A DNA stretch of 64,000 bases from Rhodococcus spongiicola (GTDB lineage: Bacteria > Actinomycetota > Actinomycetes > Mycobacteriales > Mycobacteriaceae). Positions 1-9,851 of this stretch are shown here, piece by piece. How positions within the stretch are numbered: the stretch's first letter is position 1; each line of letters starts with the position of its first letter. Both the position numbers and the translations under genes were made by a program. Under the pieces are notes generated by a model, which had not been told where the DNA came from, did not search any database, and saw nothing but the letters and a program-made list of their open reading frames with translations. Where the stretch lies: NCBI RefSeq assembly GCF_004011835.1, contig NZ_RKLN01000005.1, forward strand, positions 124,001-188,000. The letters run 5' to 3'.

Positions 1-143
1 AGCCAGTCGGGGTCCTCGACACTCCACAGCCTGCTCCCCTCGCTCGTCCAGGTCCGGATCAGCCCACCCGCGACGGGACTGATCATCGCGGTGTTCAAGG
101 TCGCCCCCTGCTCGATCCCCCGCAGCGCCTCGTCCGACGTCAT
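1..143 (-). CDS. Hypothetical protein, N-terminal fragment cut by window edge
   Basis: The reading frame is open from an ATG at 141-143 to the left edge of the window and encodes about 47 residues beginning MTSDEALRGIEQG. A strong Shine-Dalgarno (GGGAGGAAG) sits just upstream of the ATG on the minus strand, which supports a real start. The visible part has no signal peptide or membrane segment and I do not recognise the family. It is transcribed divergently from the hydrolase at 322, and nothing further can be said without the rest of the gene. Confidence 0.55.
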   Translation of the reverse strand, partial: MTSDEALRGIEQGATLNTAMISPVAGGLIRTWTSEGSRLWSVEDPDW

Positions 144-321
144 CCGCTTCCTCCCTTTTGTCGCACCGAACCGGGTCGGTGGTGCCCTTCAGACGGGCAA
201 CACGCCAACGTATCCGCAAACTCCGACAGATCCGCAGGGCTTAGCCGCGGGCGCGAGACCGACGACGAGACCGATGTCGGGACCCATTACCCCTTGGTGA
301 CCCCCGCCGATCGGGTGTGCA

Positions 322-954
322 ATGGGGGATATGAGCGGCGAGAAGACGTTCAAGGTCGACGGTGTCCGACTGTCCGGCTCACTGACCGATCCGGTCGGCG
401 ACATGCCGGTGGTGGTGTTCGCGCACGGCAGCGGCAGTGGCCGGTTCAGCCCTCGGAACCGCCACGTGGCCAGGCTCCTGCAGGACGTCGGCCTCGGAAC
501 ACTGCTGTTCGACCTGCTCGCCCCGGACGAGGAGGGGGACCGCCGGCTGGTGTTCGACATTCCGCTGCTGTCGGCGCGGCTGTGTGAGGTGACGATGCAG
601 TTGCTTGACGGGGTGCGGACAATCGCATACTTCGGCGCGAGCACCGGCGCCGGCGCGGCCCTGCACGCCGCCGCCGAGCCCGATGCCGACATCACCGCGA
701 TCGTCTCCCGCGGCGGACGCCCGGACCTGGCGGGATCGCGGCTGTCGGCGGTGCGCGCGCCGACGCTGCTTCTGGTCGGTTCCCTCGACACGACGGTGAT
801 CGATCTGAATCGGCAGGCCGCCGAACTCCTCGAGTGCGAGCACGAGCTCGTGATCGTGCCCGGCGCCACGCACCTGTTCGAAGAGCCAGGCACCCTCGAC
901 GCCGTCGCGGATCACGCCCGGAGTTGGTTCGTCGCACACGCGCACAACCCGTGA
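322..954 (+). CDS. Alpha/beta hydrolase (dienelactone hydrolase-like)
   Basis: A 210-residue serine hydrolase of the small alpha/beta-fold type, probably cytoplasmic; the substrate is unknown. The oxyanion region (FAHGSGSG) is near residue 34, the nucleophile elbow GASTGAG places the catalytic Ser at about 107, and the Asp (SLDTT, about 156) and His (GATHLF, about 184) complete the triad in the usual order. A second ATG nine bases in (331) is an alternative start; neither has a convincing ribosome site. Related genes in other actinobacteria are often annotated as phosphoribosyltransferase-associated or dienelactone hydrolases. The stop lies 13 bases before the degraded recQ, so the two may once have been cotranscribed. 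Confidence 0.8.
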   Translation: MGDMSGEKTFKVDGVRLSGSLTDPVGDMPVVVFAHGSGSGRFSPRNRHVARLLQDVGLGTLLFDLLAPDEEGDRRLVFDIPLLSARLCEVTMQLLDGVRTIAYFGASTGAGAALHAAAEPDADITAIVSRGGRPDLAGSRLSAVRAPTLLLVGSLDTTVIDLNRQAAELLECEHELVIVPGATHLFEEPGTLDAVADHARSWFVAHAHNP

Positions 955-967
955 GGGATCGTCCCGG

Positions 968-1748
968 ATGCCGCTACGAATCCCTGACGCCCCCCGTCGC
1001 ACCGACGACCTGCGACGCGTCGCCCGGGAGGACTTCGGCTGGGAGCAGCTCAAACCCGGCCAGCTCGAGGCGATGGCGCCGATACTCGACGGCCGCGACG
1101 TGGTGGCCGCGATGCGACGGCACCGACGCACTCGCGTTGCTTTTCTACCGCCCGGAGGATCTGACCCTGCGCACGTTCTTCGCCTCGAGGCACCCCCGGG
1201 AAGACGCACTGCGCCGGATCTACCGAACTCTCCCGACCGAGCCGATCTCACTGCGCGAGTTGCGGTTCCGAACAGAACTATGCTCTCGGACCGTGACCAA
1301 CGCGGTCAACCTGCTGGCCCGCGCCGGGGTCGTCGGCGACGGGGAGTTCGGCATCGCATCCGCAGGTGTCGCAGAGGACGACGCGGTGACAGTGGCGCTG
1401 CACGTCGCCGCGACCGACCGGAGGAGGGACCGCTCCCGTGTCGAGATGATTCAGGGCTACGCCGAAACCCGCGGGTGTCGTCGCCGGTTCCTCCTCGAGT
1501 ACTTCGGCGAGCACCCCGACCGATCGTGCGGTAATTGCGACCGCTGCGACGAAAACGATAGCTCGCCAATACGTTTCGAACGCTCACCGTTTCCCGTCGA
1601 CACCCGAGTGACTCACCGGGACTGGGGCGCCGGCGTGGTGATCCGCACCGAAACCGACCGGATCACCGTCCTGTTCGACGAGCACGGCTACCGGACGCTG
1701 TCACTGGATGCGCTGGAGAGTACCGAGCTGCTGCGGGCATCAAACTGA
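968..1748 (+). pseudogene. recQ: recQ-family DNA helicase remnant, internal deletion plus frameshift
   Basis: Two pieces of a RecQ helicase lie in different frames. From the ATG at 968 to about 1114 the frame encodes the N-terminus (FGWEQLKPGQLEAM, then DGRDVVAAM), which in RecQ leads straight into the Walker A motif. From about 1119 the next frame resumes with GTDALALLFYRPEDL, the segment after the helicase core, then the zinc-binding RQC motif (CRRRFLLEYFGE...CGNCDRC) and the C-terminus to 1748. Walker A, the DEAH box and both RecA-like lobes are missing, by inference some 250-300 residues. The product cannot be an active helicase. Read on from 968 without a shift, translation ends at 1534 in an unrelated frame. 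Confidence 0.8.
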
Positions 1749-1795
1749 CGCGGCGACGCGCCGAGTCGATCGACGCGCCACGCTGCGTCACCGGA

Positions 1796-2242
1796 TCAGG
1801 ACATAGACATGGATCCGTACAGCAAGGCCACAGGCAACTGCGGCATCACCAGGGAACTGACCAGCATGCTACCGATCGCCGGAGCGACGAAATCCATCGG
1901 ACCCGGCGGCGGCGGCGGTGGCGGAGCCGGCGGGTCAGGCAGTCGGGTCCAGGTGCCGCACCGACTCGACTTGAAGGCAGTGTCGCTGTAGTAGATGCGA
2001 ACGACCTGCCGCCCGGAGGCGAAATCATTCGCGATGATGTCGTCAAGATCGCCGGACAACCCGCTCAAGCGCTCCCAGTAGCAACTGTCGCTCCACTGGG
2101 ATTCGTAGACGCCGGGCCGAATGTGCGTCCCGACCAGGTGGGTGCCGTCCCCGAAGGACGTCGCCGCGGCACTCGCGGTGCCCGCTCCAAGAGCGATTGC
2201 GCCGACCATCACCGCTGCAACCGCGGTGGACTTTCCAATCAT
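1796..2242 (-). CDS. Secreted small protein with CYWERL motif
   Basis: A 148-residue exported protein. The start chosen is the ATG of MIGKSTAVAAV, because a classical signal peptide follows at once (hydrophobic core, then GTASA with cleavage near residue 25); the frame is open 15 codons further upstream. The mature part has GTHIRPGVYES, then SCYWERLSGLSGDLDDIIAND, then VRIYYSDTAFKSSRCGTW, with two Cys that could form a disulfide, and a polyproline stretch before a hydrophobic C-terminus. The CYWERL/GDLDDII block recurs in secreted actinobacterial proteins of unknown function. No enzyme motif is visible. A perfect 9-bp inverted repeat lies about 55 bases upstream. Confidence 0.75.
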   Translation of the reverse strand: MIGKSTAVAAVMVGAIALGAGTASAAATSFGDGTHLVGTHIRPGVYESQWSDSCYWERLSGLSGDLDDIIANDFASGRQVVRIYYSDTAFKSSRCGTWTRLPDPPAPPPPPPPGPMDFVAPAIGSMLVSSLVMPQLPVALLYGSMSMS

Positions 2243-2295
2243 TGTGTGACTCTCTCGATTCCGCTCGTTGTACCTGGAGTCGGACATCGCGACTA

Positions 2296-2314
2296 CCCGC
2301 GACGACGTCGCGGG
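2296..2314. promoter_or_regulatory. Perfect 9-bp inverted repeat between divergent genes
   Basis: Arms CCCGCGACG and CGTCGCGGG flank a single central base, between the secreted protein gene (minus, start 2242) and the conserved hypothetical gene (plus, start 2440). Position and symmetry suit an operator or a leader hairpin of the secreted-protein mRNA. The binding protein is unknown. Confidence 0.45.
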
Positions 2315-2439
2315 CGGATGATCGACTTTCCTCCCCCAATTGCCATTTACTTGTATCAGCGCGGTCCGACAAACAGCTCATTCCGGACGGTCGAGGCGCT
2401 CCCAGCTCGAGCAACGCCCCAGGCAGGCACACTGGACGC

Positions 2440-2889
2440 ATGACCGCCGACCGCGAGCAGCCCGCGCCGGAGCACCGCCGCCCGGAAGGGGTCACGGATG
2501 CCACAATCGAGGCGGTGGGCAAGCTGTCCGAGGCACTCGAGACCGTCGAACAGGCCCGCGGCCACCTGTACGCGTTTCACCAGTTGATGGGCCGCGCCGA
2601 CCGGCAGCTGGGACGGGCGGCGCAGATGCTCTCCGAGTCCGGGCACACGGCGCACGCCGAGCGGCTCGAGACGGCGATGGTGGGCCGCAACGTGCTCGAG
2701 GGGCGGTGGACGTTCCAGATCGTCGAGGAGTTCGACGACGGCTACTGGGCCGAGTTTCGCGAACACGAGAAGGCGGTTCGCGAGGCACTGCTCGCTGGTC
2801 GCCGACACCTGTACGAGGCGGAGATGAAGGAGGCCCGGCGAACGAAGGGCCGGCCCGGGCACGAGGCGCGTCCCGCCCCCGAACAGTGA
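2440..2889 (+). CDS. Conserved hypothetical protein, helical
   Basis: A 149-residue soluble protein beginning MTADREQPAPEHRRPEG. I chose this ATG because the frame upstream (open to 2197) is arginine/serine-rich non-native sequence overlapping the divergent promoter. The central part (ATIEAVGKLSEALETVEQARGHLYAFHQLMGRAD, then FQIVEEFDDGYWAEFREHEK) looks alpha-helical and charged, with a basic C-terminus. I recognise it only as an actinobacterial conserved hypothetical; no catalytic motif is visible. The VOC gene begins 34 bases downstream, in the same direction. Confidence 0.7.
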   Translation: MTADREQPAPEHRRPEGVTDATIEAVGKLSEALETVEQARGHLYAFHQLMGRADRQLGRAAQMLSESGHTAHAERLETAMVGRNVLEGRWTFQIVEEFDDGYWAEFREHEKAVREALLAGRRHLYEAEMKEARRTKGRPGHEARPAPEQ

Positions 2890-2923
2890 CCCGGGTAGAG
2901 ACGTCGAGTCGGGAGGAACGACC

Positions 2924-3304
2924 GTGGAGATACTGAGCAGCAGAACGCTTCTGCGGCCGCGGGACTACGAGGTGACCCTGTCGTTCTACCGCGACGTCCT
3001 CGGCCTCGCCATCGCACGCGAGTACCCCGGTGGCACGGTGTTCTTCGCCGGCCAGGGCCTGATCGAGGTGACCGCGCACGGCGGTACGGATCTCTATTTC
3101 CGGTTCCCGGGCGCGCTGTGGCTGCAGGTCCGGAACCTGTCGGACGCACAGGACGAGTTGATCCGCGCCGAGGTCCCGATCGTGCGCGAGGCCCGAGAGG
3201 AGCCGTGGGGCCTGCTCGAGATGTGGATCGCCGACCCCGACGACATCCCGATCGTGCTGGTCCAGATTCCCGAGAATCACCCGCTGCGACGCGACCTGCG
3301 GTGA
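2924..3304 (+). CDS. VOC-superfamily (glyoxalase/bleomycin-resistance fold) protein
   Basis: A 126-residue single-domain vicinal-oxygen-chelate protein with a GTG start preceded by a good GGGAGG. The two beta-alpha-beta-beta-beta modules are visible: RDYEVTLSFYRDVLGLAIAREYPGG in the first half, and VRNLSDAQDELIRAEVPIVREAREEPWGLLEMWIADPDDIPIVLVQIP in the second. The second module carries the typical metal-ligand region (Glu of LLEMWIADPD). Such proteins can be glyoxalase-like, antibiotic-binding or dioxygenase-like, and the substrate cannot be told from sequence. It lies 45 bases upstream of menE on the same strand. Confidence 0.8.
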   Translation: MEILSSRTLLRPRDYEVTLSFYRDVLGLAIAREYPGGTVFFAGQGLIEVTAHGGTDLYFRFPGALWLQVRNLSDAQDELIRAEVPIVREAREEPWGLLEMWIADPDDIPIVLVQIPENHPLRRDLR

Positions 3305-3349
3305 GGCGGGGCGGCCCGCGCGAAACCGGCCGCGTGAAACCATCTGAGG

Positions 3350-4513
3350 GTGAGCACCCTCCTGCACCTCCTCCCGATCCCGCCCGGCAGCGCGGTGGTG
3401 TCGGTCCTACCGGAACTCACGCGAGTACTGGACGGCTCGAGCCCTCCGCTGCTGCCGGTGCCCGACGGAGATGCGAAGGAGACAGACCGGCTCGCGCACG
3501 CCCTGCGCCCGGGTGAACCGATCGACGACGTGGCCGACGACATCGCGCTGGTGATGGCGACGTCGGGCACGACCGGCGTTCCCAAGGGCGCGCTGCTCTC
3601 CTCCCGCGCGCTCCGTGCGAGCGGCGAGGCCACGCACCGCCGCCTGGGCGGCCCCGGATCGTGGCTCCTGGCGCTGCCGGCTCATCACATCGCCGGCATG
3701 CAGGTGTTGCTGCGCAGCCTGCTGGCCGGGCAGACACCCGTCATCGTCGACGTCACCGCCGGATTCGATCCGGGCGACCTTCCCGCCGCGGTCGACGCGA
3801 TGACCGGTTCGCGTCGCTACACGTCGCTGGTCCCCACTCAACTCGTCAAGGCGCTCGATCATCCGGATGCGACGGCGGCGCTGGCGGCCCTCGACGCCGT
3901 TTTGCTCGGCGGCGCGGCGACCCCGCCGCCGCTGCTGCGCCGCGCCGTCGACGCCGGCATTCGGGTGGTCCGGACTTACGGCATGAGCGAGACGTGCGGC
4001 GGGTGCGTCTACGACGGCACCCCCCTCGACGTCGCCACGGTCCGGATCGACGACGACTCACGAGTGGTGCTCGGCGGCGAAATGATCGCCTCTGGCTATC
4101 GCGGACTGCCCGAACACCCGGCGTTCGCCGAACCCGGCCGGTTTCGCACCGACGACGCCGGCAGCCTCTCCGGCGGGCGTCTCACGATCCACGGCCGCCT
4201 CGACGAGGCGATCTCCACGGGAGGACTCACCGTCGTCCCCCAGGTGGTCGAGGCCGTGCTGGCCGAGCACCCTGCCGTACGCGAGTGTGCGGTCCTCGGA
4301 GTCCCGGACGATCGGCTGGGTGAGCGAGTCGTCGCGGTACTCGTCCCTGCGCCGGGGCTGGTGCCGACCGTCGAGGATCTCCGTATGCACGTCAGTTCCG
4401 TACTCGACGTCACCGCGGCCCCGCGCGAGATCCGGGTGGTCGATGCCATACCCATGCGTGGCCCGGGGAAGGTCGACCGCATTGCCCTGCGGGAGGCCTG
4501 GAATCGCCGCTGA
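3350..4513 (+). CDS. menE: o-Succinylbenzoate-CoA ligase
   Basis: MenE activates o-succinylbenzoate to its CoA ester in menaquinone synthesis. The 387-residue protein has the adenylate-forming superfamily signatures: the P-loop-like MATSGTTGVPKGALLSS near residue 70, a YGMSETCGGC motif near 210, a TDDAG Asp-containing motif and a C-terminal GPGKVDR Lys motif. It is short for the superfamily, as actinobacterial MenE proteins are, lacking part of the N-terminal subdomain. The start is GTG. MenA is 5.3 kb away on the same strand, separated by the exporter and SARP genes, and in M. tuberculosis menE and menA also lie in one neighbourhood. That supports menE over other acyl-CoA ligases. Confidence 0.85.
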   Translation: MSTLLHLLPIPPGSAVVSVLPELTRVLDGSSPPLLPVPDGDAKETDRLAHALRPGEPIDDVADDIALVMATSGTTGVPKGALLSSRALRASGEATHRRLGGPGSWLLALPAHHIAGMQVLLRSLLAGQTPVIVDVTAGFDPGDLPAAVDAMTGSRRYTSLVPTQLVKALDHPDATAALAALDAVLLGGAATPPPLLRRAVDAGIRVVRTYGMSETCGGCVYDGTPLDVATVRIDDDSRVVLGGEMIASGYRGLPEHPAFAEPGRFRTDDAGSLSGGRLTIHGRLDEAISTGGLTVVPQVVEAVLAEHPAVRECAVLGVPDDRLGERVVAVLVPAPGLVPTVEDLRMHVSSVLDVTAAPREIRVVDAIPMRGPGKVDRIALREAWNRR

Positions 4514-4560
4514 CGGTATGGCCACACCGCCCGCGTGACCTCGGCAATCACGGACCTGGC

Positions 4561-4634
4561 GCACCTCGGCGCAAGCGCGTGCAAGCTCGACGCAAGGCCG
4601 ATGCCAGTCCGGTGCAAGCGGCCACCCTCATCGT
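4561..4634 (+). promoter_or_regulatory. SARP-type 11-bp direct-repeat operator with candidate -10, upstream of drrA-like gene
   Basis: GCAAG-type hexamers start at 4571, 4581, 4592, 4603 and 4614 (GCAAGC, GCAAGC, GCAAGG, GCCAGT, GCAAGC), and a weaker GCACCT lies at 4561. Spacing is 10, 11, 11 and 11 bases, one helical turn, and a CG pair recurs at unit positions 8-9. Direct repeats at 11-bp spacing ending about 8 bases before a -10 element are the known binding architecture of SARP regulators, and a SARP gene lies at 6447-9782. A possible -10 (CATCGT, 4629-4634) would start the transcript at or next to the ATG at 4641, that is, a nearly leaderless mRNA. The last point is inference. Confidence 0.65.
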
Positions 4635-4640
4635 GAGGTC

Positions 4641-5611
<971 letters not shown>

Positions 5612-5615
<4 letters not shown>

Positions 5616-6442
5616 CCACCACACTCACCTCGCCAGCCAGAACGACTGCAACGCGGACCATCGAGGCCGTCGACCGAATCAGCCCCCAGGCCGCGGTCGC
5701 CCACAGCTTCACGATGGCCTACCGCGGTATCCTCAAGATCAAGCACAATCCCCAGCAATTGTTCGATGTAGTGCTCTCGCCGATCATCTTCACCGCCATG
5801 TTCACGTACATCTTCGGCGGTGCGATCTCCGGTGACGTGCAGTCGTACCTGCCGATCATCATCCCGGGCATCCTGGTGCAGTCGGTGATCACGACTTCGA
5901 TCGTGACCGGCACACAGCTACGCGAAGACATGGACAAGGGCGTGTTCGACCGGTTCAAGTCATTGCCGATCGCCCGAATCGCCCCGCTGTCAGGAGCATT
6001 GATCGCCGACGTCGTCCGCTATCTGATCGCGACGATAATCACCATCATCGTCGGTCTTGCCATGGGCTACCGTCCAGGCGGTGGGTTCGTCGGCGTGGCG
6101 TCCGCGGCACTGCTGATCATGGTGTGCGCGTTCGCGATCAGCTGGATCTTCGCCTTCTTGGGTGTGATCATGAACAAAGCCACTGCCGTGCAGGGTCTCT
6201 CGATGTTGACCCTCTTCCCGCTGGTGTTCATGTCCAATGCGTTCGTCCCGGCGGACTCGATGCCGGGATGGGTGCAGGCCTTCGTCAACATCAATCCCGT
6301 GTCGCAGTTGGTCACCGCCGTCCGCGAACTCGCGAACGACGGGCACTTCGGCATCAACACAGTGTGGGCCCTGCTGGGCGCGGCGGTGATCGTCGGGATC
6401 ATGGCGCCGTTGACCGTGCGGACCTTCATGCGCAAGGCCTGA
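5612..6442 (+). CDS. DrrB-type ABC-2 exporter permease
   Basis: A 276-residue integral membrane partner of the ATPase gene it overlaps. About six hydrophobic segments are visible, starting at VVLSPIIFTAMFTYIFGGAI and ending at WALLGAAVIVGIMAPLTVRTF, with the ABC-2 family motif FPLVFMSNAFVPADSMPGWVQ between them. The N-terminal 40 residues are cytoplasmic. The gene ends only four bases before the stop of the convergent SARP gene, leaving no room for an ordinary terminator between them. Confidence 0.9.
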
Positions 6443-6446
6443 CGGT

Positions 6447-9400
6447 TCACGAGCCCAGTGCGGCTAGGATGTCGAGGATCTCGCGGTGCGCGACGGCGCG
6501 GGGCGTCCCTTCCACGGACGCCAGCGCCGTCGCGACGTGGGCGTCGCCGAGGACCGTCCGCGCCCGCGTCAGGTGCCGGTCCAGGTGCATCGACGGACAG
6601 TCCTGCCGGGCAGCCACTCTCGTGGAAAGCGTGAGCAGCCGCAGTCCCCGGTCGAGATCACGACCGGCGGTAATGTCGAACGTACCGAGGGCACACGCCA
6701 CCGCACCCACCAGTGTGAGATCGGCATAACCTCCCGGTCCAAGGCGGGCAACGACGACGGACGGCAGGCGGTCCGCCAGACCTACGACCGACTCGATCCG
6801 TCCGGCGAGGGCATGCGCGTCGATGGCCGCCACCGCCACCATGATCTCGTAGAGGTCGACCCCCACCGATACCTCGAGATCGCCGGCACACGCGGCGGCC
6901 CGCCGATACTCGGCCAGACCCTGGTCCACAAGCCCGGCCGCGAGATCCACCTCCGCGGTTCCCATCGCAAGCGACGCCTGGTTGTGCGGATCGTCGGCCC
7001 GCGCGAGCCCGCCGCGATGCGCCGGGCGGAGCCGCTCGAGTTCCGCACGCGCCTGGGCGATCTGCCCATCGCCGACCATCGCGGCCACCATGAATCCCCG
7101 TACTTGCAGGTTCTCGTCGTAGAGATGCAGCTTCCAGAGCCCCTCGGCGGAGCGGCGGTAGTAGGCGATGGCCTCGGCGTACCGCCCGGACTGAGCGCAG
7201 ACGCTGCCCAGATGTTGGCTCAGCAGCGCGTGATCCCACGAGTCGGAATCCGCCGTCAGCGCGAGCGCACGCTTGGCGTCCGATTCGGAGCCGTACAGGT
7301 CTCCGTTGTTCTGCCGGAGGCTGGCCCTTGCTATCAGCGCGATGATGCGGGCGTCCGGATCGCACGAGCGGACTGCGGCCGCGAGCAACCGCGACACTCC
7401 CCGGCCCGTCGCCGGGGTGAGCACCAGCGCCGCTGCGATCCGCAGTCGTTCGGAGATGTCTTGTCGCGCAGCGAGAAGGCGTCGCAACCGGATCCGTGCG
7501 ATGGCTACCGGGCGGACGTTTCCGTCCGTGGTCACATGAACGGCGGCCAGCACGTAGCTTATGGCGAGGTGGTCGCCTGGGACCTCCTCGGGTGAGAGGG
7601 CCGATCCGTCGAGGTCCAGCAGTCTCGGCGCCCAAGTAGAAACCTCGGAGTGGGCGCCGCAGGCCGCCCACACGCCGCCGAGCACCGGGAATACCGTCAA
7701 CGCGGTCCGGACCTGCTTCTCGGCCAGCGCATGTCGGAGAACGGCACGGAGATTGTCGTGCTCGGCCCGGACACGGTGGGCGACCGAGGTCTGTTTGCCG
7801 GCAAAGAAATCACGCACGGCCTTCTGCGAGAGCTGTTCGGCCCACCGCGCCGTCCTGCGCCGAACTTCTTCGGCCTCCGACCCGTTCGTACCAACGAGCA
7901 ACTGCTCTTCACCAAACTCACGAACGGTCTCGAGCATGTGGTACCGCAGCCCGAACGAGTCGGTCCCGGAGGCCGGTTCGACAACCGACAGCATCGAGTG
8001 GTTCGCCAGCCCCTCGAGTGCGTCAGCCGCGTCCTCGACGCCGTCCCACTGCGCGACCGCGATGGCGGCGTCCAGGGTGAACCCGGAGGGGAAGCGGCAC
8101 AGTCGGCGCAGCGCGGCGCGTTCCGACTCCTCCAGCAGGTTCCAACTCCACTCGATGACGGCGTGCAGGTTACGGTGCCGTGCCGGAGACGTGCGGCTAC
8201 CCGAACGCAGCAGCGCGAAGCGGTCCACGAGGCGGGCGTTGATCTCCTCGACGCTCATCGTGCGAACCCGCGCGGCGGCCAATTCGATCGCCAGCGGCAG
8301 CCCGTCCAGTGTCCGGCACAGCTGCGTCACCTCCGACGGGTCTAGACGCGCCGACGGCCGGACCGCGAGCGCACGTGTCCGGAACAACTCGGTCGCCGGG
8401 GACTTCTCGTCGCTGATCGCCAGCGGCGGTAACGGATACACCGCCTCGGCGGTGATCGACATCGGGGAGCGACTGGTGGCGAGCACAGTGAGTTGGTCAC
8501 TCGCCCCGATCAGGTCGGACACTACCTCGGCGACATCGTCGACAAGGTGCTCGCAGTTGTCGAGCACCAACAGGGACGGCCCGGTCGACAGTGCGTCGCG
8601 CAGCCGCTGCCGCGCGTCATGGATGTGCGCGCGCGTCAATGCGCCAGGCCTGAGGTCGCTCTCGCTGAGGCCGAGGGTGCTGCTGATGGCGGCGACCAGG
8701 TCCTCGCCGCTGCGTACCGACGCCAGTTCGACGAGAGCGACCGGCATCCGCTCGGACACCTGGGCACCGAGCGCATGGGCCACCCGAGTCTTGCCGGTGC
8801 CACCCGGCCCCAGCACCGTGACAACCCGCGAACGCTCGAGCAGACTCTCGAGCGCGTCCAGATCTTCCGTGCGGCCGAGCAGTCGGTTCGGCGCAGCACG
8901 CAATCCGATCACGTTCGGCAGTGTTTTCGGCAATGTTGCGGGCTCAGATCCGCGTGTGGCACTCGCGTCATCCCGGACGGCCCGGATTGCCGGCTCGACG
9001 CCACCGCGCAGGATCGCCGCATTGAGGTCGACAAGCCGCGCCGATGGGTCGGCCCCGAGTCGAGCAGCGAGCCGATCCCGCAGACCGGCGAACACCTCCA
9101 GCGCCTCGTTCGATCGACCTCCACCGTGCAGGCACTCCATCAGCACGGCGTGCGCAGCCTCTTCCAACGGCGCAGCGTCCGCGACGGCGCGCGCCTTCGG
9201 GAGGGCTCGCTCGAACTCACCCAAGGCGAACAGAGCGGCGAGTTCCGTCGCTGCGAGCGCGTCGCGGTACGTGGCCGCCTCTCTCGCCAGATCGCGTGCA
9301 AGGTCGCCGTCGGGCAGGTCCGCCCCCGGCTCGCCGCGCCACAGCGCGCCGGCCAGTTGCACGGTCTCGATAGCGCCTAGGTGATCGCCGTCGGCATGCT

Positions 9401-9782
9401 GCTCGCCCGCCACCCGGGAAAGCTGCCTCGCCCGCGCCAGATCGACCCGTTCGGCTGCGAGAGTGAGCCGGTAGCCTGCGGGCCCGGCCTCGACAGCGCC
9501 GTCCGGCAGCACCGCACGCAGCCGTGAGATCTGGGTGTGCAGGGCATTCGCCGGTGACTTGGGAGGCGCGTCGCCCCACACGTCCTCGACGAGAGCCGCG
9601 GCACCACGACTCCTTCCGGGCCGCCTCGCGAGCGCGACCAGCAGACTCCGGGCCCGGGCTCCGGCCAGTGCGACCAGGGCGCCGTCCCTGCGGGTGGCCA
9701 CATCGCCCAGCACGGCCACCTCCACCTGGACGGGCAGTCGCACAGGTGCAGGAATGTCGGGGATTCTCGTCACAGGCTGCAC
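6447..9782 (-). CDS. SARP/AfsR-type transcriptional activator (BTAD-STAND-TPR)
   Basis: An 1111-residue regulator in three parts. Residues 1-110 form an OmpR-like winged helix (VEVAVLGDVATRR..., then PANALHTQISRLRAVLPDGAV). Residues 110-265 are the bacterial transcriptional activator domain. Next comes an NB-ARC/STAND NTPase with Walker A GPGGTGKT near 324, a LLVLDNCEHLVDDV Walker B and GLPLAIELAAARVR. The rest is a long helical TPR-like sensor region. Proteins of this AfsR class activate export or secondary-metabolite genes after nucleotide or ligand sensing. It converges on the DrrAB exporter, whose upstream region carries 11-bp direct repeats suited to this DNA-binding domain. Its own start region lies 69 bases from menA, divergently transcribed. 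Confidence 0.88.
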   Translation of the reverse strand: MQPVTRIPDIPAPVRLPVQVEVAVLGDVATRRDGALVALAGARARSLLVALARRPGRSRGAAALVEDVWGDAPPKSPANALHTQISRLRAVLPDGAVEAGPAGYRLTLAAERVDLARARQLSRVAGEQHADGDHLGAIETVQLAGALWRGEPGADLPDGDLARDLAREAATYRDALAATELAALFALGEFERALPKARAVADAAPLEEAAHAVLMECLHGGGRSNEALEVFAGLRDRLAARLGADPSARLVDLNAAILRGGVEPAIRAVRDDASATRGSEPATLPKTLPNVIGLRAAPNRLLGRTEDLDALESLLERSRVVTVLGPGGTGKTRVAHALGAQVSERMPVALVELASVRSGEDLVAAISSTLGLSESDLRPGALTRAHIHDARQRLRDALSTGPSLLVLDNCEHLVDDVAEVVSDLIGASDQLTVLATSRSPMSITAEAVYPLPPLAISDEKSPATELFRTRALAVRPSARLDPSEVTQLCRTLDGLPLAIELAAARVRTMSVEEINARLVDRFALLRSGSRTSPARHRNLHAVIEWSWNLLEESERAALRRLCRFPSGFTLDAAIAVAQWDGVEDAADALEGLANHSMLSVVEPASGTDSFGLRYHMLETVREFGEEQLLVGTNGSEAEEVRRRTARWAEQLSQKAVRDFFAGKQTSVAHRVRAEHDNLRAVLRHALAEKQVRTALTVFPVLGGVWAACGAHSEVSTWAPRLLDLDGSALSPEEVPGDHLAISYVLAAVHVTTDGNVRPVAIARIRLRRLLAARQDISERLRIAAALVLTPATGRGVSRLLAAAVRSCDPDARIIALIARASLRQNNGDLYGSESDAKRALALTADSDSWDHALLSQHLGSVCAQSGRYAEAIAYYRRSAEGLWKLHLYDENLQVRGFMVAAMVGDGQIAQARAELERLRPAHRGGLARADDPHNQASLAMGTAEVDLAAGLVDQGLAEYRRAAACAGDLEVSVGVDLYEIMVAVAAIDAHALAGRIESVVGLADRLPSVVVARLGPGGYADLTLVGAVACALGTFDITAGRDLDRGLRLLTLSTRVAARQDCPSMHLDRHLTRARTVLGDAHVATALASVEGTPRAVAHREILDILAALGS

Positions 9783-9851
9783 AAGCGGCGAGCGTATTGG
9801 ACGAGCCGACCGGCGGCCACTTTGAAACTCCGAAGGTGACAGGATCGAGGC

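Noticed and set aside
91..300. Short plus-strand ORF near the left edge
   Set aside because: It begins antisense to the partial gene at 1-143, has no ribosome site and has Pro/Thr/Arg-rich composition.
7561..9384. A 607-codon open frame on the plus strand
   Set aside because: It is antisense to the SARP gene, Ser/Arg-rich, has no family features, and results from high GC in the third codon position of the true gene.
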